The translations under genes were made by a program, and so were the position numbers. Shown piece by piece: positions 9,059-17,690 of a stretch of DNA of 64,000 bases. The notes under the pieces are model-generated. The model saw only the letters and a program-made list of their open reading frames with translations, was not told where the DNA came from and did not search any database. This DNA comes from Nocardioides pinisoli (GTDB taxonomy: Bacteria > Actinomycetota > Actinomycetes > Propionibacteriales > Nocardioidaceae), in assembly GCF_024199985.1 (NCBI RefSeq), contig NZ_JANARS010000004.1:186001-250000 (forward strand). Reading direction: 5' to 3'. Position 1 is the first letter of the stretch, and every line of letters begins with the position of its first letter.

Positions 9059-11089
9059 GTGACCCGTCTGCTCGAGAGCTACGCCGCCGGACGCTGGTAC
9101 GCCGCCTCCGCCGAGGGCCACCCGCTCCTCGACGCGGCCACCGGCGAGGAGGTCGCGCGGATCTCCAGCGCCGGCCTCGACCTCGGCGCGATGGCCCACC
9201 ACGCCCGCACGGTCGGCGGCCCCGCGATCCGCGAGCTGACCTTCCACGAGCGCGCGCTGCTCCTCAAGGACCTCGCCACGCACCTCACCGGGCTCAAGGA
9301 CGAGTTCTACGAGCTCTCGCTCGCCACCGGTGCCACGCGACGCGACTCGATGATCGACATCGACGGCGGCTTCGGCACGATGTTCAGCTTCTCCTCCAAG
9401 GGTCGCCGCGAGCTGCCCAACGACACCGTGGTCTGCGACGGCGACCTCGAGCAGCTCGGTCGCACCGGCGTCTTCCTCGGCCAGCACGTCTACACCTCGC
9501 GGCCCGGTGTCGCGGTGCAGATCAACGCCTTCAACTTCCCCGTGTGGGGCATGCTCGAGAAGCTCGCCCCGGCCTTCATCGCGGGGCTCCCGACGATCGT
9601 GAAGCCGGCCAGCCAGACGGCCTACCTCACCGAGCTCGTCGTACGCCGCATCGTCGAGTCGGGCATCCTCCCCGAGGGCTCGCTGCAGCTGCTCGCCGGC
9701 TCCGCGGGCGACCTGCTCGACCACCTGGGCGTGCAGGACTCGGTGGCCTTCACCGGCTCGGCCCACACCGCCGGGATCCTGCGCCAGCACCCGTCGGTGC
9801 TGCACGGCGGCGTCAGCCTGCAGGTCGAGGCCGACTCGCTCAACTGCTCCGTCCTCGGTCCCGACATCACGTCGTCGGACCCCGAGTGGGACCTCTTCGT
9901 CAAGGGCGTCGTCACCGAGATGACCGCCAAGGCCGGCCAGAAGTGCACGGCCATCCGCCGCGTCATCGTCCCGGCCGCCGTCGCCGACGAGATGACCGAC
10001 GCGATCGCGGCGAGGCTCGCGGGCATCACGGTGGGCAACCCCGACGACGAGTCGGTGCGGATGGGGCCCCTCGCCTCGCTCGGCCAGCGTGAGGAGGTCC
10101 GCAAGGCCGTCGAGGCCCTGCGCGCCTCGTCCGACGTCGTCCTCGGCGACCCGGCCGCGACCACCGGGTTCGCCGGCGACGGCGAGCGCGGCGCGTTCAT
10201 GGCGCCCGTCCTGCTCCGCGCCCGCGCCGGCGCGGTGGAGCCGCACGACGTCGAGCCCTTCGGCCCGGTCTCGACCGTGATGTCCTACGACTCGCTCGAC
10301 GAGGCGGTGGCCCTGGCCGCGCGCGGCAAGGGCTCGCTCGCCGGATCCGTCGTCACCCACGACCCCGAGGTCGCCCGCACCCTCGTGCTCGGCCTCGCAC
10401 CGTGGCACGGCCGCATCCTCGTGCTCGACCGCGACGACGCGCCGGAGAGCACCGGCCACGGGTCTCCCCTGCCGATGCTGGTCCACGGCGGTCCGGGTCG
10501 CGCCGGCGGCGGCGAGGAGCTGGGCGGCGTACGCGGCGTGCTCCACCACATGCAGCGCTCCGCGATCCAGGCCTCCCCCGACATGCTCACCGCCATCACC
10601 GGCCGGTGGACACGCGGCTCGCAGCGCCACGAGACGTCCGAGCACCCGTTCCGCCACTCCCTGGCGACGCTGCAGGTCGGCGACACGATCGCCTCCGAGC
10701 CGCGGGTCATCTCGCGCGCGGACATCGACCACTTCTCCGAGTTCACCGGCGACACGTTCTACGCCCACACCGACCCCGAGGCGGCGGCGCAGAACCCGCT
10801 CTTCGGCGGCATCGTCGCCCACGGCTACCTCATCGTGTCGATGGCCGCGGGACTCTTCGTCGACCCCGCCCCGGGCCCGGTGCTGGCCAACTTCGGCGTC
10901 GACAACCTGCGCTTCCTGACGCCGGTCAAGGCCGACGACTCGATCCGCGTGACGCTCACCGTCAAGCAGATCACCCCGCGCTCCTCGGCCGACTACGGCG
11001 AGGTCCGCTGGGACGCGCTGGTCACCAACCAGGACGACGAGCCGGTCGCGACCTACGACGTGCTGACCCTCGTGGCCAAGGAGGGCTGA
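9059..11089 (+). CDS. paaZ: bifunctional oxepin-CoA hydrolase / 3-oxo-5,6-dehydrosuberyl-CoA semialdehyde dehydrogenase
   Basis: PaaZ opens the oxepin-CoA ring and oxidises the aldehyde formed. The 676 residues hold an aldehyde dehydrogenase domain (about residues 1-520, catalytic cysteine in GQKCTAIRR near residue 294, glutamate in LQVEADSLNCS). A C-terminal MaoC hotdog hydratase follows (from about residue 535, DHFSEFTGDTFYAHTD and FGGIVAHGYLIVSM). The GTG start has GGGAG upstream. It is divergent from the paaA operon and shares its control region. Confidence 0.95.
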   Translation: MTRLLESYAAGRWYAASAEGHPLLDAATGEEVARISSAGLDLGAMAHHARTVGGPAIRELTFHERALLLKDLATHLTGLKDEFYELSLATGATRRDSMIDIDGGFGTMFSFSSKGRRELPNDTVVCDGDLEQLGRTGVFLGQHVYTSRPGVAVQINAFNFPVWGMLEKLAPAFIAGLPTIVKPASQTAYLTELVVRRIVESGILPEGSLQLLAGSAGDLLDHLGVQDSVAFTGSAHTAGILRQHPSVLHGGVSLQVEADSLNCSVLGPDITSSDPEWDLFVKGVVTEMTAKAGQKCTAIRRVIVPAAVADEMTDAIAARLAGITVGNPDDESVRMGPLASLGQREEVRKAVEALRASSDVVLGDPAATTGFAGDGERGAFMAPVLLRARAGAVEPHDVEPFGPVSTVMSYDSLDEAVALAARGKGSLAGSVVTHDPEVARTLVLGLAPWHGRILVLDRDDAPESTGHGSPLPMLVHGGPGRAGGGEELGGVRGVLHHMQRSAIQASPDMLTAITGRWTRGSQRHETSEHPFRHSLATLQVGDTIASEPRVISRADIDHFSEFTGDTFYAHTDPEAAAQNPLFGGIVAHGYLIVSMAAGLFVDPAPGPVLANFGVDNLRFLTPVKADDSIRVTLTVKQITPRSSADYGEVRWDALVTNQDDEPVATYDVLTLVAKEG

Positions 11090-11117
11090 CGCCCGGTCGC
11101 GCCCTCCGAGCGGTGCC

Positions 11118-11171
11118 GAGCGGTGCCTGAGGGGCATCCGGGTGTGCGGGAATGCCGCTGACGCACCGCTC
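11118..11171. terminator. hairpin after paaZ
   Basis: GAGCGGTGC (11118-11126) pairs with GCACCGCTC (11163-11171), with partly pairing sequence inside. It follows the paaZ stop by 28 bases, so it may terminate transcription. It also resembles an intergenic repeat seen at 63.7 kb. There is no T-tract. Confidence 0.4.
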
Positions 11172-11181
11172 AGGCGGGCGC

Positions 11182-11187
11182 TAGGTT
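11182..11187 (+). promoter_or_regulatory. leaderless -10 element
   Basis: TAGGTT ends seven bases before GTG 11195, and no ribosome site is present. Confidence 0.5.
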
Positions 11188-11194
11188 GTCGACC

Positions 11195-11494
11195 GTGAGC
11201 CGGTCAGCACAGCGCGTCGTCGGGATCCTCGTCCTCCTGGTCCTCGGGGTGCTCAGCCTGCCGGCGGTGGCGTACGTCCTCGACGACCCGGGCACGGAGA
11301 ACTGGATCGTCCCGGTGCAGCTGCTCGCGATGGCCGCGGTCGGCGCGGCGGTCACCGTCGCGCTCCCCGGGCTGGCCGGCGAGGGCGCGCCGACCGAGCG
11401 CCGCGCGATGACGGGGGCGTGGTGGGGGCTGCTCGCCGCCTTCGCCGGCGTGGTCGTCTTCTGGCTGCTGCTCAACGGGTTCGGCGGCGCGTGA
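11195..11494 (+). CDS. small membrane protein, hypothetical
   Basis: This 99-residue protein has three predicted membrane helices (VVGILVLLVLGVLSLPAVAYVL, VQLLAMAAVGAAVTVALPGL and GLLAAFAGVVVFWLLL). No family is recognised. The GTG start is preferred over the upstream TTG because a leaderless -10 element sits seven bases before it. The next gene has the same promoter pattern. Confidence 0.6.
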   Translation: MSRSAQRVVGILVLLVLGVLSLPAVAYVLDDPGTENWIVPVQLLAMAAVGAAVTVALPGLAGEGAPTERRAMTGAWWGLLAAFAGVVVFWLLLNGFGGA

Positions 11495-11513
11495 TCGCAC
11501 CGCTGCTGCCGGG

Positions 11514-11519
11514 TAGGTT
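11514..11519 (+). promoter_or_regulatory. leaderless -10 element
   Basis: TAGGTT ends six bases before ATG 11526. Confidence 0.5.
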
Positions 11520-11525
11520 GCGGTC

Positions 11526-11741
11526 ATGGCACAGAAGTCCTGGGGCGAGATGACGCCCACGCAGAAGAAGGTCGTCGCCGTGGCCGGCGTCGTGGAGGTC
11601 GTCGTCACCGCCTGGTGCGTCAAGGACCTCAAGCAGCGCCCCGCGGCGCTCGTGCGCGGGCCCAAGATGCTCTGGGTCCCGGCCCTGGCGGTGCAGCCGG
11701 TCGGTCCGATCGCCTACCTAGTCTGGGGTCGCAAGCGCTGA
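11526..11741 (+). CDS. PLDc_N-type small membrane protein
   Basis: This 71-residue protein ends in VQPVGPIAYLVWGRKR, the characteristic tail of the short phospholipase D N-terminal-like (PLDc_N) membrane domain. A first hydrophobic stretch is KVVAVAGVVEVVVTAWCVKDL. In such small proteins the domain occurs alone as a two-helix membrane anchor of unknown role. It has its own leaderless promoter. Confidence 0.7.
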   Translation: MAQKSWGEMTPTQKKVVAVAGVVEVVVTAWCVKDLKQRPAALVRGPKMLWVPALAVQPVGPIAYLVWGRKR

Positions 11742-11754
11742 CCCGCCGGGCGGA

Positions 11755-12189
11755 TCAGCCGGCGAGGTCGGCGTAGCCTCCGCCGTTGACGACGTCGGTG
11801 AAGCCGAGGTCGCGCATCTGCTCGACCGCGCCCGTCGCGCGCCGGCCCGAGGCGCAGTAGACGACGTAGGACGCCTCGCGCGGCAGCTCCTCGACCCGGT
11901 CGGCGAAGTCGTCGGCCTGGTAGTCGATGTTGACCGCCCCGTCGAGGTGTCCGGCGTCGAACTCCTCGGGGGTGCGTACGTCGATCACCTCGGCCCCGTC
12001 AGCCACCCGGGCGAGCGCGTCCGCCGCCGGGATCGGTTCCGCGGTGTCGGCCGCCGACGTGGCGGCCGAGCCGACAGTCTCGACGGGCTCCTCCGCGCCG
12101 CACGCCGCGGCGCCGACGAGCAGGACGGCCACCGACGCCAGCGCAGCGAGTCGCTCGGTCGGACGACGGCTCACGCGGCTCTCCTGCAC
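11755..12189 (-). CDS. rhodanese-domain lipoprotein
   Basis: This 144-residue exported protein has a lipobox ending at Cys30 (VAVLLVGAAAC) and one rhodanese domain. The domain shows VIDVRTPEEFDAGHLDGAVN and an active-site loop with Cys112 (VVYCASGRRATGA). It is probably a membrane-anchored sulfur carrier or persulfide-handling protein. The GTG start is supported by a leaderless -10 element. It converges on the PLDc_N gene. Confidence 0.85.
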   Translation of the reverse strand: MQESRVSRRPTERLAALASVAVLLVGAAACGAEEPVETVGSAATSAADTAEPIPAADALARVADGAEVIDVRTPEEFDAGHLDGAVNIDYQADDFADRVEELPREASYVVYCASGRRATGAVEQMRDLGFTDVVNGGGYADLAG

Positions 12190-12196
12190 GTGATCG

Positions 12197-12202
12197 ACCC
12201 TA
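12197..12202 (-). promoter_or_regulatory. leaderless -10 element
   Basis: TAGGGT on the minus strand ends seven bases before GTG 12189. Confidence 0.45.
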
Positions 12203-12856
12203 GCCGTCGTAGGGAACCTCGCTGCGCCACTCGTCCTCCGGGGTCCTCACCGCGTCCCAGATCGCGTCGGCGACCCGGTCGGGGGTGAACGCGCCCTGGC
12301 GCGCCAGCGACCCGCGCACCGTGACCGACACGGCGCGGATGCCGTCGGGGGCCAGGGTCTTGTCGAGGCTGTGCACGAGGTTGCGCACGCCGGCCTTCTG
12401 CACGCCCAGCGACGCCGCACGCTCCCACGGCTGGTCGGCCGCCATGCTGCCGGTGACGCTGATCCGCGCACCGGCGGACATGAACGGGCGGGCGGCCTGC
12501 ACGGTGGTGAGCAGGGCACCCACCCCGAGCGCGACGTCCGCGAGCAGCTCGGCGACCGTGAGGGACAGCGGGTCCTTCTCGCGGAAGGCGCTCGGGTTGA
12601 AGTGCAGCACGTCGATGCGTCCGGTGTGCTCGCCGAAGCGGCGTACGGCGTCGCGCGCGGCCTCCTCGTCGGTGACGTCGAGGCACGCATGGCCCACCGC
12701 GGCGCCGCGGGCCCCGAGGTCGGTGGTGAGCTGGTCCAGCACCTGCTGGTCCTGGCCGAGGAGCGCCACGTCGTGGCCCTCGTCGGCGAAGCGGCGCGCA
12801 ACCGACCCGCTCACGCCGGGCCCGGCACCCACCACGACGATCACTGGTTTGCTCAT
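12200..12856 (-). CDS. SDR family protein lacking the catalytic tyrosine
   Basis: This 218-residue protein has the short-chain dehydrogenase Rossmann start VVVGAGPGVSGSVARRFADEG and a serine strand ARISVTGSMA. The usual YxxxK is LGVQK: the lysine is present but the tyrosine position is leucine. It may be an inactive or non-redox SDR. The start ATG 12856 places the Rossmann strand at residue 4. The longer frame adds ten unlikely residues. The substrate is unknown. Confidence 0.75.
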   Translation of the reverse strand: MSKPVIVVVGAGPGVSGSVARRFADEGHDVALLGQDQQVLDQLTTDLGARGAAVGHACLDVTDEEAARDAVRRFGEHTGRIDVLHFNPSAFREKDPLSLTVAELLADVALGVGALLTTVQAARPFMSAGARISVTGSMAADQPWERAASLGVQKAGVRNLVHSLDKTLAPDGIRAVSVTVRGSLARQGAFTPDRVADAIWDAVRTPEDEWRSEVPYDG

Positions 12857-12955
12857 GCACGTACTCGCTTCGCTCCGTGCGCGCATGAGGCACCTTGTGC
12901 GCTGTGCCGTTCGATTCGCTCGCTGCGCTTGCTCATGCCACGGTTCTACCGCAGG

Positions 12956-13141
12956 TCAGGGCTTGTGCGGGTGCTCACCGGTCGGGTCGTCCGGGATCGC
13001 GTTCGGTCCCTGCGTGCCTTCGTCGACCTCACCGGGATGCGGGTCGGGCTGGCCGGCCACGGAGTCGCCCGAGCTGATCTCCTCAGGGGCGTCCGGCACC
13101 ATCTCGGAGACCTGGCCCCCGTCGTCGTCCTTGCCACTCAT
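12956..13141 (-). CDS. small acidic hydrophilic protein, hypothetical
   Basis: This 61-residue protein is rich in Asp, Glu, Pro and Gly and has no hydrophobic segment (GKDDDGGQVSEMVPDAPEEI). The ATG is preceded by GAGGAG with good spacing, which supports translation. No family is recognised; it looks intrinsically disordered. Confidence 0.6.
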   Translation of the reverse strand: MSGKDDDGGQVSEMVPDAPEEISSGDSVAGQPDPHPGEVDEGTQGPNAIPDDPTGEHPHKP

Positions 13142-13242
13142 GCGGTGCTCCTCGCTCGTCGTCAGTGCGTCGTCGTCCACACAAGCACGCGGCCCAAGCA
13201 CACCTCACCTCGACGGGTGGTGGGCGGGCCCGGACCGCTGGC

Positions 13243-13248
13243 TACGGT
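13243..13248 (+). promoter_or_regulatory. leaderless -10 element
   Basis: TACGGT ends six bases before ATG 13255. Confidence 0.45.
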
Positions 13249-13254
13249 CGCAGC

Positions 13255-14241
13255 ATGACGCGCTTCGGATACACCCTGATGACCGAGCAGAGCGGCCCGC
13301 GGGAGCTGGTGTCGTACGCCGTCGCGGCCGAGCAGGCCGGCTTCGACTTCGAGGTGATGAGCGACCACTACTCACCCTGGCTGACCGAGCAGGGACACGC
13401 GCCCTACGCCTGGACGACGCTGGGCGCCGTGGCACACGCGACCGAGCGGGTGGGCCTGATGACCTACGTGACGTGCCCGACCCTGCGCTACCACCCCGCC
13501 GTCGTGGCGCAGAAGGCCGCGACCCTGCAGATCCTCGCCGAGGGTCGCTTCACCCTCGGCCTGGGCAGCGGGGAGAACCTCAACGAGCACGTCGTCGGCG
13601 AGGGCTGGCCCGCGATCGCCGAGCGCCAGGACATGCTCGCCGAGGCCATCGAGGTGATCCGCGCGCTGCACACCGGCGACCTCGTCGACCACCGGGGCGA
13701 CTTCTTCCAGGTCGATTCCGCCCGCATCTGGGACCTCCCCGAGCAGGGCGTCGACATCGGCGTGGCCGTCGGCGGCGACCGCGCGATCGAGCGGTTCGCC
13801 CCGCTGGCCGACCACCTCGTGGCGACCGAGCCGAAGGGCGAGATCGTCGAGTCATGGAACGGCGTCGACGGCGCGCCGCGGATCGGCACGGACGCCCGGG
13901 CGATCGGCCAGATCCCCATCTGCTGGGACCCCGACGAGGACGCCGCGATCGAGCGGGCGCACGAGCAGTTCCGCTGGTTCGCCGGCGGCTGGTCGGTCAA
14001 CGCCGACCTGCCCACCCCTGCCGGCTTCTCCGGCGCCACGACCTTCGTCCGGCCCGAGGACGTCGCCGAGTCCATCCCGTGCGGCCCCGACCTCGACAAG
14101 GTCGTCGAGGCCGTCTCGGCCTACTGGGAGGCGGGCTTCACCGACGTCGCCCTCGTGCAGGTCGGCGACGAGGGACAGGACCTGTTCCTCAGCGAGGCGG
14201 CCGGCCCGCTGCTGGAGAAGCTGCGGGCGGCCGCCCCGTGA
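13255..14241 (+). CDS. F420-dependent LLM-class oxidoreductase (TIGR03557 type)
   Basis: This 328-residue luciferase-like TIM barrel matches the actinobacterial F420-dependent family related to glucose-6-phosphate dehydrogenase (Fgd). Visible landmarks are FDFEVMSDHYSPWLTEQGH near the N-terminus, LMTYVTCPTLRYHPAVVAQ, and the cofactor loop FTLGLGSGENLNEHVVG. The substrate is not evident. The frame is open 30 codons upstream, but the ATG is fixed by the family start and a leaderless -10 element. Confidence 0.85.
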   Translation: MTRFGYTLMTEQSGPRELVSYAVAAEQAGFDFEVMSDHYSPWLTEQGHAPYAWTTLGAVAHATERVGLMTYVTCPTLRYHPAVVAQKAATLQILAEGRFTLGLGSGENLNEHVVGEGWPAIAERQDMLAEAIEVIRALHTGDLVDHRGDFFQVDSARIWDLPEQGVDIGVAVGGDRAIERFAPLADHLVATEPKGEIVESWNGVDGAPRIGTDARAIGQIPICWDPDEDAAIERAHEQFRWFAGGWSVNADLPTPAGFSGATTFVRPEDVAESIPCGPDLDKVVEAVSAYWEAGFTDVALVQVGDEGQDLFLSEAAGPLLEKLRAAAP

Positions 14242-14259
14242 GTCCGGCCGGCGGGCCGA

Positions 14260-14910
14260 TCAGCTGATGGCGGTGAACCGGGCGCGGTGGTGGGCCGGCG
14301 ACTCGATCTCGTCGAGGATCGCGAGCGCGAGGTCGTCGGCCGAGATCGTCGACGCGCCGTCGGCGTCGCGGAGCAGCACGTCACCGCCGAGGACGTACTC
14401 GCCCTTCGACGGGGTGCCCAGCCACGACCCGTAGTCCACGGGCGGGCTGACGTAGAACCAGTCGAGCGACTCCGGGCTCGCCTCGAGGAGCGCGAGGACG
14501 TCGAGGCCGGTCCGGATCTCGGGCTTCACCTCGTCGGGGACCTGGTCCTCGGTCACGTCCCACAGGCGCGGTCCGCCCTCCTCCGCGAGAAGGGAGGACG
14601 CGCCACCGACGTAGCCAAGGCGCGTCGACGTCCCGGCCAGGCGTGCAACGAGCTCCTGCACCACGCCCTCGACCTTGCCGGCCATGTCACCACGGGGCGA
14701 GAGCCCCACGAGCACGACGTCGGCATCGGCCAGGGCCCGGTCCAGGACGTCGGGGTCGAGCACCGACCCCTCGACGTACGTCACTCCGTCGACCGGGGAC
14801 GACGGCGCCGAGCGGCTCGCTGCCGTCACGTCGTGCCCGCGCCTGCGGGCCTCGGCGGCGACCGCCGCGCCTGTGTAGCCGGTGCCGCCGAGCACTGCGA
14901 TGAACGCCAT
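14260..14910 (-). CDS. NAD(P)-binding NmrA/atypical SDR protein
   Basis: This 216-residue protein starts with a classic Rossmann signature, IAVLGGTGYTGAAVAAEARRRG, and includes ADVVLVGLSPRGDM and a YVSPPVDYG segment, as in the NAD(P)H-binding epimerase-like family. These proteins act as reductases or redox sensors. The substrate is unknown. It is convergent with the F420 enzyme and lies downstream of an LLM flavoenzyme on the same strand (51-base gap). Confidence 0.75.
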   Translation of the reverse strand: MAFIAVLGGTGYTGAAVAAEARRRGHDVTAASRSAPSSPVDGVTYVEGSVLDPDVLDRALADADVVLVGLSPRGDMAGKVEGVVQELVARLAGTSTRLGYVGGASSLLAEEGGPRLWDVTEDQVPDEVKPEIRTGLDVLALLEASPESLDWFYVSPPVDYGSWLGTPSKGEYVLGGDVLLRDADGASTISADDLALAILDEIESPAHHRARFTAIS

Positions 14911-14961
14911 GGAAGGTTCCTTGCCTGTCAGGTGAGTACGTGTGGGTGTGGGGTGTGCGGG

Positions 14962-15984
14962 TCAGCGCCAGCCGAGGTCGGGCGCCACGTCGGTGAGCAC
15001 CGTCTCGAGGACGTGGGCGTTGTAGTCCACGCCGAGCTGGTTGGGCACCGTGAGCAGCAGGGTGTCCGCGGCGGCGACCGCCTCGTCCTCGGCGAGCTCC
15101 TTGACCAGCACGTCGGGCTCGGCGGCGTACGTCTTGCCGAAGACCGCGCGCAGGTTGGCCTCGATCTGGCCGAACTGGTCGGAGCTCGACCCCTCGTGGC
15201 CGAAGTACATCCGGTCGAGGTCGGTGGTGATCGGCATGATCGACCGGCTCACCGACACGCGCGGCTCGCCCTCGTGGCCGGCCTCGCGCCACGCCTCGCG
15301 GAAGACCTCGATCTGCTTGCGCTGCTGCACGTGGAAGGGCTCGCCCGTCTCGTCGGCCTTGAGCGTGGAGCTCATCAGGTGCATGCCCTTCTCGGCCGCC
15401 CACCGGGCGGTGGCGTCGGAGGCGGCACCCCACCAGATGCGGTCGCGGAGGCCCTCGGAGTGCGGCTCGATGCGCAGCAGGCCGGGCGGGTTGGGGAACA
15501 TCGGGCGCGGGTTGGGCTGGGCGAACCCCTCCCCCTCCAGCACCTGCAGGAGCACCTCGGTGTGGCGCCGGGCCATGTCGGCCTGGTCCTCGCCCGCGGC
15601 GGGGGCGTAGCCGAAGTAGCGCCACCCCTCGATCACCTGCTCCGGTGATCCCCGGCTGATGCCGAGGTGCAGCCGGCCGCCGGCGATGAGGTCGGCCGAC
15701 CCGGCGTCCTCGGCCATGTAGAGCGGGTTCTCGTAGCGCATGTCGATCACGCCGGTGCCGATCTCGATCCGGCTGGTGCGAGCCCCGACCGCGGCGAGCA
15801 GCGGGAACGGCGAGGCGAGCTGGCGCGCGAAGTGGTGCACCCGGAAGTACGCCCCGTCCGCACCGAGCTCCTCGGCGGCGACCGCGAGGTCGATCGACTG
15901 CAGCAGCGTGTCGGACGCCGACCGCACCGCGGACTGCGGCGAGTCGGTCCAGTGGCCGAAGTTCAGGAACCCGATCTTCTTCAT
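14962..15984 (-). CDS. LLM-class flavin-dependent oxidoreductase
   Basis: This 340-residue bacterial luciferase-like monooxygenase contains AVAAEELGADGAYFRVHHFA, IEIGTGVIDMRYENPLYMAEDA and LHLGISRGSPEQVI, typical of flavin-type LLM proteins, unlike the F420-type neighbour at 13.3 kb. The ATG start gives a family-like N-terminus (KKIGFLNFGHW). The substrate is unknown. Confidence 0.8.
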   Translation of the reverse strand: MKKIGFLNFGHWTDSPQSAVRSASDTLLQSIDLAVAAEELGADGAYFRVHHFARQLASPFPLLAAVGARTSRIEIGTGVIDMRYENPLYMAEDAGSADLIAGGRLHLGISRGSPEQVIEGWRYFGYAPAAGEDQADMARRHTEVLLQVLEGEGFAQPNPRPMFPNPPGLLRIEPHSEGLRDRIWWGAASDATARWAAEKGMHLMSSTLKADETGEPFHVQQRKQIEVFREAWREAGHEGEPRVSVSRSIMPITTDLDRMYFGHEGSSSDQFGQIEANLRAVFGKTYAAEPDVLVKELAEDEAVAAADTLLLTVPNQLGVDYNAHVLETVLTDVAPDLGWR

Positions 15985-15998
15985 GACTGGTTCAACGC

Positions 15999-16937
15999 TC
16001 AACCAGTCGCGTTGTTCCCGTAGACGTGCCCCACGCTCGGCGGGCGTCCGGGCGCGGCGAGCGACAGCACGGCCCGCGCGATCTCGGGTCGCTCCTCGAG
16101 ATGGTCCTCGAGGCGCTGCAGCTCCTCGGCCGCCGCGCTCTCGACGTCGTCGCCCACCAGGTCGACCGACCCGACGAGGAAGAGCCGCTCGGGGCCGACG
16201 TACTCCAGGTGCAGCGTGTTGACACTCTCCACCTCGGGCCGCTCGCGCAGCCAGCCCAGCACGGTGTCGTAGATGCGCGGGTCGGCGACCTGGCCGACGA
16301 GGAAGGCCATGTTGCGGCGCAGGAGGTAGACCGCCACCCAGCCCAGGAGCAGGCCGACGAGGATCGACCCGATCGCGTCCCACACGGGGTCGCCGGTCAC
16401 CTGGTGCAACGCGAGGCCCGTGACCGCGATGACGATGCCGAGCAGCGCGGCGGAGTCCTCGAAGAAGACCGCCCGCAGCGTGGGGTCGGACGTCTGGTCG
16501 AGGAAGCGCGTCCGACTGACCTCGGCCGAGCGGGCACCGCGACGCACCTCGCGCCGGGCCTGGAGGAAGGAGATGCCCTCGAGCACGAAGGCGGCGCCCA
16601 TGACGACGTAGGCCCACAGGTAGTCCGCCTCCTCCTCCGCGGCGCCGAGCGACTGGACGCCGTGGATGACCGAGACCGCGGCGCCGACGGCGAACAGCCC
16701 GAAGGCCGCGATCATCGACCACACGTAGGCCTCGCGGCCGTAGCCCAGCGGGTGTCGCTGGTCGGCCGGCTTCTCCGACCTCCGCTCCGCCACGACGAGG
16801 AAGACCTCGTTGCCGGCGTCGGCCCAGGAGTGCGCGGCCTCGGCGACCATCGAGGCCGACCCGGTCACGGCGGCGACGAGGCTCTTCAGGATCGCCAGGA
16901 CCGTGTTGGCCGTGAGCGCGACGACGACGGTGAGCAT
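15999..16937 (-). CDS. cation diffusion facilitator family transporter
   Basis: This is a 312-residue CDF exporter, probably moving Zn, Mn or a similar divalent cation against protons. Membrane helices carry the metal-binding HSWADAGNEVF motif (about residue 37) and a second acidic helix (AVFFEDSAALLGIVIAVTGL). A cytoplasmic C-terminal dimer domain follows. ATG 16937 is the best start, although a few upstream in-frame residues could belong. Confidence 0.87.
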   Translation of the reverse strand: MLTVVVALTANTVLAILKSLVAAVTGSASMVAEAAHSWADAGNEVFLVVAERRSEKPADQRHPLGYGREAYVWSMIAAFGLFAVGAAVSVIHGVQSLGAAEEEADYLWAYVVMGAAFVLEGISFLQARREVRRGARSAEVSRTRFLDQTSDPTLRAVFFEDSAALLGIVIAVTGLALHQVTGDPVWDAIGSILVGLLLGWVAVYLLRRNMAFLVGQVADPRIYDTVLGWLRERPEVESVNTLHLEYVGPERLFLVGSVDLVGDDVESAAAEELQRLEDHLEERPEIARAVLSLAAPGRPPSVGHVYGNNATG

Positions 16938-16941
16938 GTGG

Positions 16942-17655
16942 TCAGACTGCCCGATCGGACGTGCCCCGCGCCTGCCCCGCCCGGCTCCCGACGTACGCGC
17001 GCTCCCGCAGGGCCGCCAGCCAGGACGGCCCGAGGCGCCACGGCCGCGGTGGGCGCAGGACGGGGTCGAACCGCGGACGAGGCAGCGCGGACCGGCGCTC
17101 CACCCGGATGGCGCCTGCCTGCACCTCCCCTGCCGGGCCGACGACACGCAGGCCGACGCTCACGGGCAGCCGGCCGACGAGCACGTCGGGCTCGGGTGAG
17201 TCGAGTCGAGCGTCGGGCACGTCGAGCACGACCTGCAACCGCTCCCCCGACGGCGCGCGCCACCACATCAGCGAGGTGAGGGTCGCGCCCGCCCACCGCC
17301 GCCGTGGTTGCAGGAGGTAGCGCTGCCACGGCGCGCTGCCGGGTGCCGTCGTGCACAGCACGTCGACGGGCGGGTCGTGCAGGAGCCGCACGGCGAGGCC
17401 GAGGAGGTCGGGCCGGCCGCGCGGCGTGCCGATGCCCTTGGAGAGCCGCACCAGGCAGGCCACGTCGCCGGCCGGCAGCGGGCCGGGGCCGCTCACCTCG
17501 GCTCGTCCCTCGTAGAGCACCCCGTCGGGGTGGAAGGCCGGAGCGGACCGGAAGGAGGCCAGCAGCTCGAAGGCGCGGCGGTAGGGAGCAGGCACGGGCC
17601 GGCAGTACCCCGCTGGGCCCTCGGTGAACCGCCGTCGCCGACCGCCCCTTGCCAT
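16942..17655 (-). CDS. conserved hypothetical, resembling actinobacterial catalase-like/'phosphodiesterase' proteins
   Basis: This 237-residue soluble protein has no clear catalytic motif. The phrases [34 protein letters not shown] and [12 protein letters not shown] recall a family loosely annotated as phosphodiesterase with catalase-like strands. I cannot assign a reaction. ATG 17655 is preferred to the TTG at 17676, which lies inside the GntR operator. It is divergent from the GntR gene. Confidence 0.5.
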   Translation of the reverse strand: MARGGRRRRFTEGPAGYCRPVPAPYRRAFELLASFRSAPAFHPDGVLYEGRAEVSGPGPLPAGDVACLVRLSKGIGTPRGRPDLLGLAVRLLHDPPVDVLCTTAPGSAPWQRYLLQPRRRWAGATLTSLMWWRAPSGERLQVVLDVPDARLDSPEPDVLVGRLPVSVGLRVVGPAGEVQAGAIRVERRSALPRPRFDPVLRPPRPWRLGPSWLAALRERAYVGSRAGQARGTSDRAV

Positions 17656-17666
17656 CCTGACCCGCG

Positions 17667-17690
17667 TGGTATCCAATATATTGCATGCCA
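17667..17690. promoter_or_regulatory. AT-rich GntR-type operator over the regulator start
   Basis: This is a 24-base imperfect palindrome with 20 of 24 positions symmetric, centred on AATATATT (17675-17682) and flanked by TGG and CCA. It contains the ATG (17685) of the GntR gene and stands out in 70+% GC DNA. It probably mediates autorepression and control of the acdS operon. Confidence 0.65.

Noticed and set aside
12841..12955. Possible mobile repeat near the SDR start (CTCATGC arms)
   Set aside because: The arms are short and imperfect and the sequence looks like ordinary promoter DNA with GC-rich skew.
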